DNA of 64,000 nt from positions 992,001 through 1,056,000 of the forward strand of contig NZ_CP082923.1 in the NCBI RefSeq assembly GCF_019931575.1, written 5' to 3'. Every line of letters starts with the position of its first letter. Within the stretch, counting starts at the first letter, position 1. The stretch is from Caulobacter segnis. GTDB taxonomy: Bacteria; Pseudomonadota; Alphaproteobacteria; Caulobacterales; Caulobacteraceae. Below, one piece after another: positions 61,710 through 64,000 of this stretch. The notes beneath the pieces were generated by a model. It was not told the DNA's origin. It worked only from the letters and a program-made list of their open reading frames with translations, and ran no database searches. The position numbers and the translations under genes were made by a program.

Positions 61710-63809
61710 ATGGTTCGTTCCGTGTCCGGCGGCTTGGCCGTCGCTTTGGTGTGCGCCCTGGCTGGCGAGGCCCGGGGGCAGGAGTCGCCGCCGCCCGCCT
61801 CCGGCGACCAGACGATCTTGTCGGATGTGGTGATCGAAAGCGTCCGGCCTGGCGTGGCGCGAAGGATCGACCGCACGTCGTACGACATCAGGGACGACCC
61901 GCAGGCCAAGGCCGCCGCGCTGATCGACATTCTGGGCAAGCTGCCCTCGGTCAGCGTGGGCGCCGACGGCAAGGTCCGCCTGCTGGGGGCGGGCGGCGTC
62001 ACCGTCCAGTTCGACGGCAAGCCGGTCCAGGGCGTGGACGTCAAGCTCAACACCCTGACCGGGGCCGATGTCGAGCGCATCGAGGTGATCACCAATCCCT
62101 CCAGCCAATTCGCGGCCCAGGGAACCGGCGGGATCATCAACATCATCACCCGCAAGCGCCAGCGGCCGGGCTGGTCCGGCCAGGCCGGGGTGGTGGCGGG
62201 AACCGACGGCGTCCAGACCCGTCTGTCGCCCAGCGTGACCCTGGGCAAGTGGACGCTGGGCGCGACGCTGAACATCAATGACCAGCATATCTCCAATCGC
62301 CGACGGGCGGACCGGACCTATCTGGACACGGCGGGGACGGCGCTGGGAACGCGGGCCGAAACCAGCCGCGTCCGGCAGAAGAACGACGGCCGGCAGGCCG
62401 AGTTCAAGGTCACCTACCGGCCGACGGACAAGCAGAGCCTGACCCTGAGCTCCAGTACGTTCTGGCTGGACGGCGACGAGCAGGGGCGACGCGTCGTGCG
62501 CTCGGCCTATGCCGGCGCGCGCGCCTACGCGGAGACTCGCGACGGCGACACGCGGATGCGCGACCAGAACCATGACCTTTCCTACGAGCGCGAGGGGCCG
62601 CGCGAAGGCGAGACGCTGAAGCTGAACGCCAACTATGAGCGCTGGCGCTGGATCCGGGCGGCCGACTTCCTGAACCAGGAAGAGGGCGTGGACCAGCGTT
62701 TCGTCACGCGCCAGGGGATCATGGACGGCGACACGACGCTGAAGCTCGACTACGAGCGGCCTCTGGGCGGCAAGGTGATGCTGACCGCCGGCGGATCGTG
62801 GGTGGGCAGCGACCACGTCAGCGAGCAGGGGCTGGACAACATCTCCGGCCCCGTCGGCCTGGGCGCCTCCTATGCCCGGCGGCTGACCAGCCGGCGCGAG
62901 ACGAGCGCCGCCTATGCGACGGTCCAGTTCCCCGCCCTGGGCTGGACGGTGCTGCCCGGCCTTCGCTACGAGGACATGACCCTGGACCTGGCGGCGGCCG
63001 GCCGCGCGGTGCGCGTCCGCGACAGCGACCTGTTCCCCAGCGTGCATGTCAGCAAGGACGTGGCCAAGGGCGTGACCCTCAAGTTCAGCTATTCACGGCG
63101 CATCGACCGTCCGGACCCGGATAATCTGGATCCTAGCCTGCAATATGCGACCGGCGACAGCGCCTGGTCGGGCAATCCAGACCTGAAGCCGACCTTCACC
63201 GACGCCTACGAGGCCAAGTTCACGCGGGTGGGCGGACGGGCCAGCCTCGACGTGACCGTCTACGAGCGCGTGTCCCGCGGAGAGGTCTCCCAGATCAGAC
63301 GGCTGACGCCGGAGGGGACGTCGATCACCATGCCTGTCAACGCCGGCGACGTGACGCGGCGCGGCGGCGAGGCCTCCGTGCGCGGGCCGCTGGGCGCGCG
63401 GGTCAGGTACGTGGCGACGGCGAACGTCTATCAGCGCGACGGCGAGAGGCTCGAGAGCGGCGTGGCGCGCCGGGAGCGGGCGCTGTCCTATGACGGCAGC
63501 CTGCAGCTGGACTACAAGGCCGCCGCCCCGACCAGCGCCGAGGCCCAGCAGTTCCAGCTGTCGCTGCGGGTGTTTGGCCCCAGCCGGTCCCTGCAATCGC
63601 GCGCGTCGGGCTTCTACCGCGCCGACTTCACCTGGCGGCGGCCGGTGACGAAGAAGGTCTCGGGCGTGCTGACCGTGACGGATCTCTTCAAGACCCAGAA
63701 GTACCGCAATCGCGAGTGGGGGGCGGGCTATGTCGACCTGTCGGAGGGTCGGGCCGCCGCGCCGCGGGTGCGCCTGTCGCTGACCTATCAGATCGGCGGC
63801 AAGCCGTGA
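61710..63809 (+). CDS. TonB-dependent receptor, outer-membrane beta-barrel type
   Basis: 699 residues. Signal peptide ends after 'GEARGQ'; plug domain has 'LPSVSVGADGKVRLLGAGG', 'GADVERIEVITNPSSQFAAQGTGGIINIITRK'; the barrel fits the outer-membrane beta-barrel family and ends in 'RLSLTYQIGGKP', not the usual aromatic residue. The plug lacks a long TonB box, so energy coupling needs checking. Its stop overlaps a possible downstream gene as GTGA. Confidence 0.88.
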   Translation: MVRSVSGGLAVALVCALAGEARGQESPPPASGDQTILSDVVIESVRPGVARRIDRTSYDIRDDPQAKAAALIDILGKLPSVSVGADGKVRLLGAGGVTVQFDGKPVQGVDVKLNTLTGADVERIEVITNPSSQFAAQGTGGIINIITRKRQRPGWSGQAGVVAGTDGVQTRLSPSVTLGKWTLGATLNINDQHISNRRRADRTYLDTAGTALGTRAETSRVRQKNDGRQAEFKVTYRPTDKQSLTLSSSTFWLDGDEQGRRVVRSAYAGARAYAETRDGDTRMRDQNHDLSYEREGPREGETLKLNANYERWRWIRAADFLNQEEGVDQRFVTRQGIMDGDTTLKLDYERPLGGKVMLTAGGSWVGSDHVSEQGLDNISGPVGLGASYARRLTSRRETSAAYATVQFPALGWTVLPGLRYEDMTLDLAAAGRAVRVRDSDLFPSVHVSKDVAKGVTLKFSYSRRIDRPDPDNLDPSLQYATGDSAWSGNPDLKPTFTDAYEAKFTRVGGRASLDVTVYERVSRGEVSQIRRLTPEGTSITMPVNAGDVTRRGGEASVRGPLGARVRYVATANVYQRDGERLESGVARRERALSYDGSLQLDYKAAAPTSAEAQQFQLSLRVFGPSRSLQSRASGFYRADFTWRRPVTKKVSGVLTVTDLFKTQKYRNREWGAGYVDLSEGRAAAPRVRLSLTYQIGGKP

Positions 63810-64000
63810 CGGCGCTCCGGTCCGTGGACGAGGCGGCGGGGAACCGCGCGGGGCGACGGAAGTTCGGCAACCTGTTGGTTCAGACGCTTTGGGTCGGCGC
63901 GCTTCTGTTCCTGATCTCGTTTGTCATCCGGGTTTGTGGCCAACACGTTGGTGGGTCACGCCACCAATGGGCCCGGAGAGCCCGCGAGCCTCGTCGACGG
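63806..64000 (+). CDS. Possible membrane protein, 3' partial
   Basis: GTG 63806 overlaps the receptor stop (GTGA) and opens a frame running to the window edge. The first 22 residues are polar and basic, then 'LLVQTLWVGALLFLISFVI' looks like a membrane helix, followed by a Arg-rich stretch. Too short to name; the later Arg-rich part could be out of frame noise. Confidence 0.3.
   Translation, partial: MTALRSVDEAAGNRAGRRKFGNLLVQTLWVGALLFLISFVIRVCGQHVGGSRHQWARRAREPRRR

Overview
The window is a stretch of a high-GC alphaproteobacterial chromosome that looks like Caulobacter or a very close relative. The evidence is the dense GC-rich coding, four TonB-dependent receptors, a flagellar fliOP / flgBC-fliE locus with a CtrA-type TTAA-N7-TTAA box, two Ros/MucR-family regulators, a single-domain PAS protein next to the second of these, and a cluster of GANTC (CcrM methylation) sites. 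As I recall C. crescentus, its mucR1, mucR2, mopJ and flagellar genes lie in the same order; that is from memory and was not checked. I see no phage, insertion sequence, CRISPR array or rRNA. There are two tRNAs: Pro-CGG at 22887-22963 and Gln-UUG at 23129-23202.

Layout. 1-9.2 kb: the end of a phosphate-selective-porin-like protein, an MpaB-type oxygenase divergent from a TetR regulator, a Thr-rich secreted protein, the ohr-ohrR peroxide pair, a J-domain protein, pdxH and a TonB receptor. 9.2-16.8 kb: a TetR regulator, an APH/P-loop fusion protein, a hybrid histidine kinase, an acyl-CoA ligase, an MBL-fold hydrolase, a small lipoprotein and a TIGR01244 phosphatase-like protein. 17.4-20.5 kb: a large Oar-like TonB receptor with codon use typical of an abundant protein. 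20.9-24.5 kb: sppA, the two tRNAs, a DUF1330 protein and mucR1. 24.5-34.3 kb: a second hybrid kinase, an acetyltransferase, oligopeptidase B, a trypsin-like protease, CsbD, an M1 peptidase and small stress or metabolic proteins (GFA, OsmC, DUF1272, MaoC). 34.4-41.6 kb: mntH, then a probable catabolic island in which a GMC oxidoreductase and acyl-CoA ligase are divergent from a cytochrome P450 and enoyl-CoA hydratase. 41.8-48.9 kb: DUF2336, mucR2, a mopJ-like PAS gene, a coupled winged-helix + two DUF5985 cassette, rbsK and the flagellar genes. 49.3-51.6 kb: a two-gene osmoprotectant-type ABC transporter with fused permease and binding protein. 51.6-59.0 kb: a complete histidine-utilisation locus, hutIHGU divergent from hutFC, around a palindromic HutC-like operator. 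59.0-64.0 kb: DUF1993, an isochorismatase-fold protein with Ser at the usual Cys position, an unrecognised pair of Cys-rich proteins behind an AT-rich leader with two inverted repeats, a GFA protein and a TonB receptor.

Main points for follow-up: (i) a two-copy, about 143-bp palindromic repeat whose internal hairpin shows compensatory base changes; (ii) five GANTC sites in 85 bp upstream of the mopJ-like gene; (iii) the Cys-rich gene pair at 60.1-61.0 kb; (iv) the winged-helix/DUF5985 cassette; (v) matching 11-bp palindromes in the P450/GMC divergent region and upstream of a hybrid kinase. Many start codons were set upstream or downstream of the longest open frame, using ribosome-binding sites and 4-nt GTGA/ATGA overlaps; the reasons are given in each entry.
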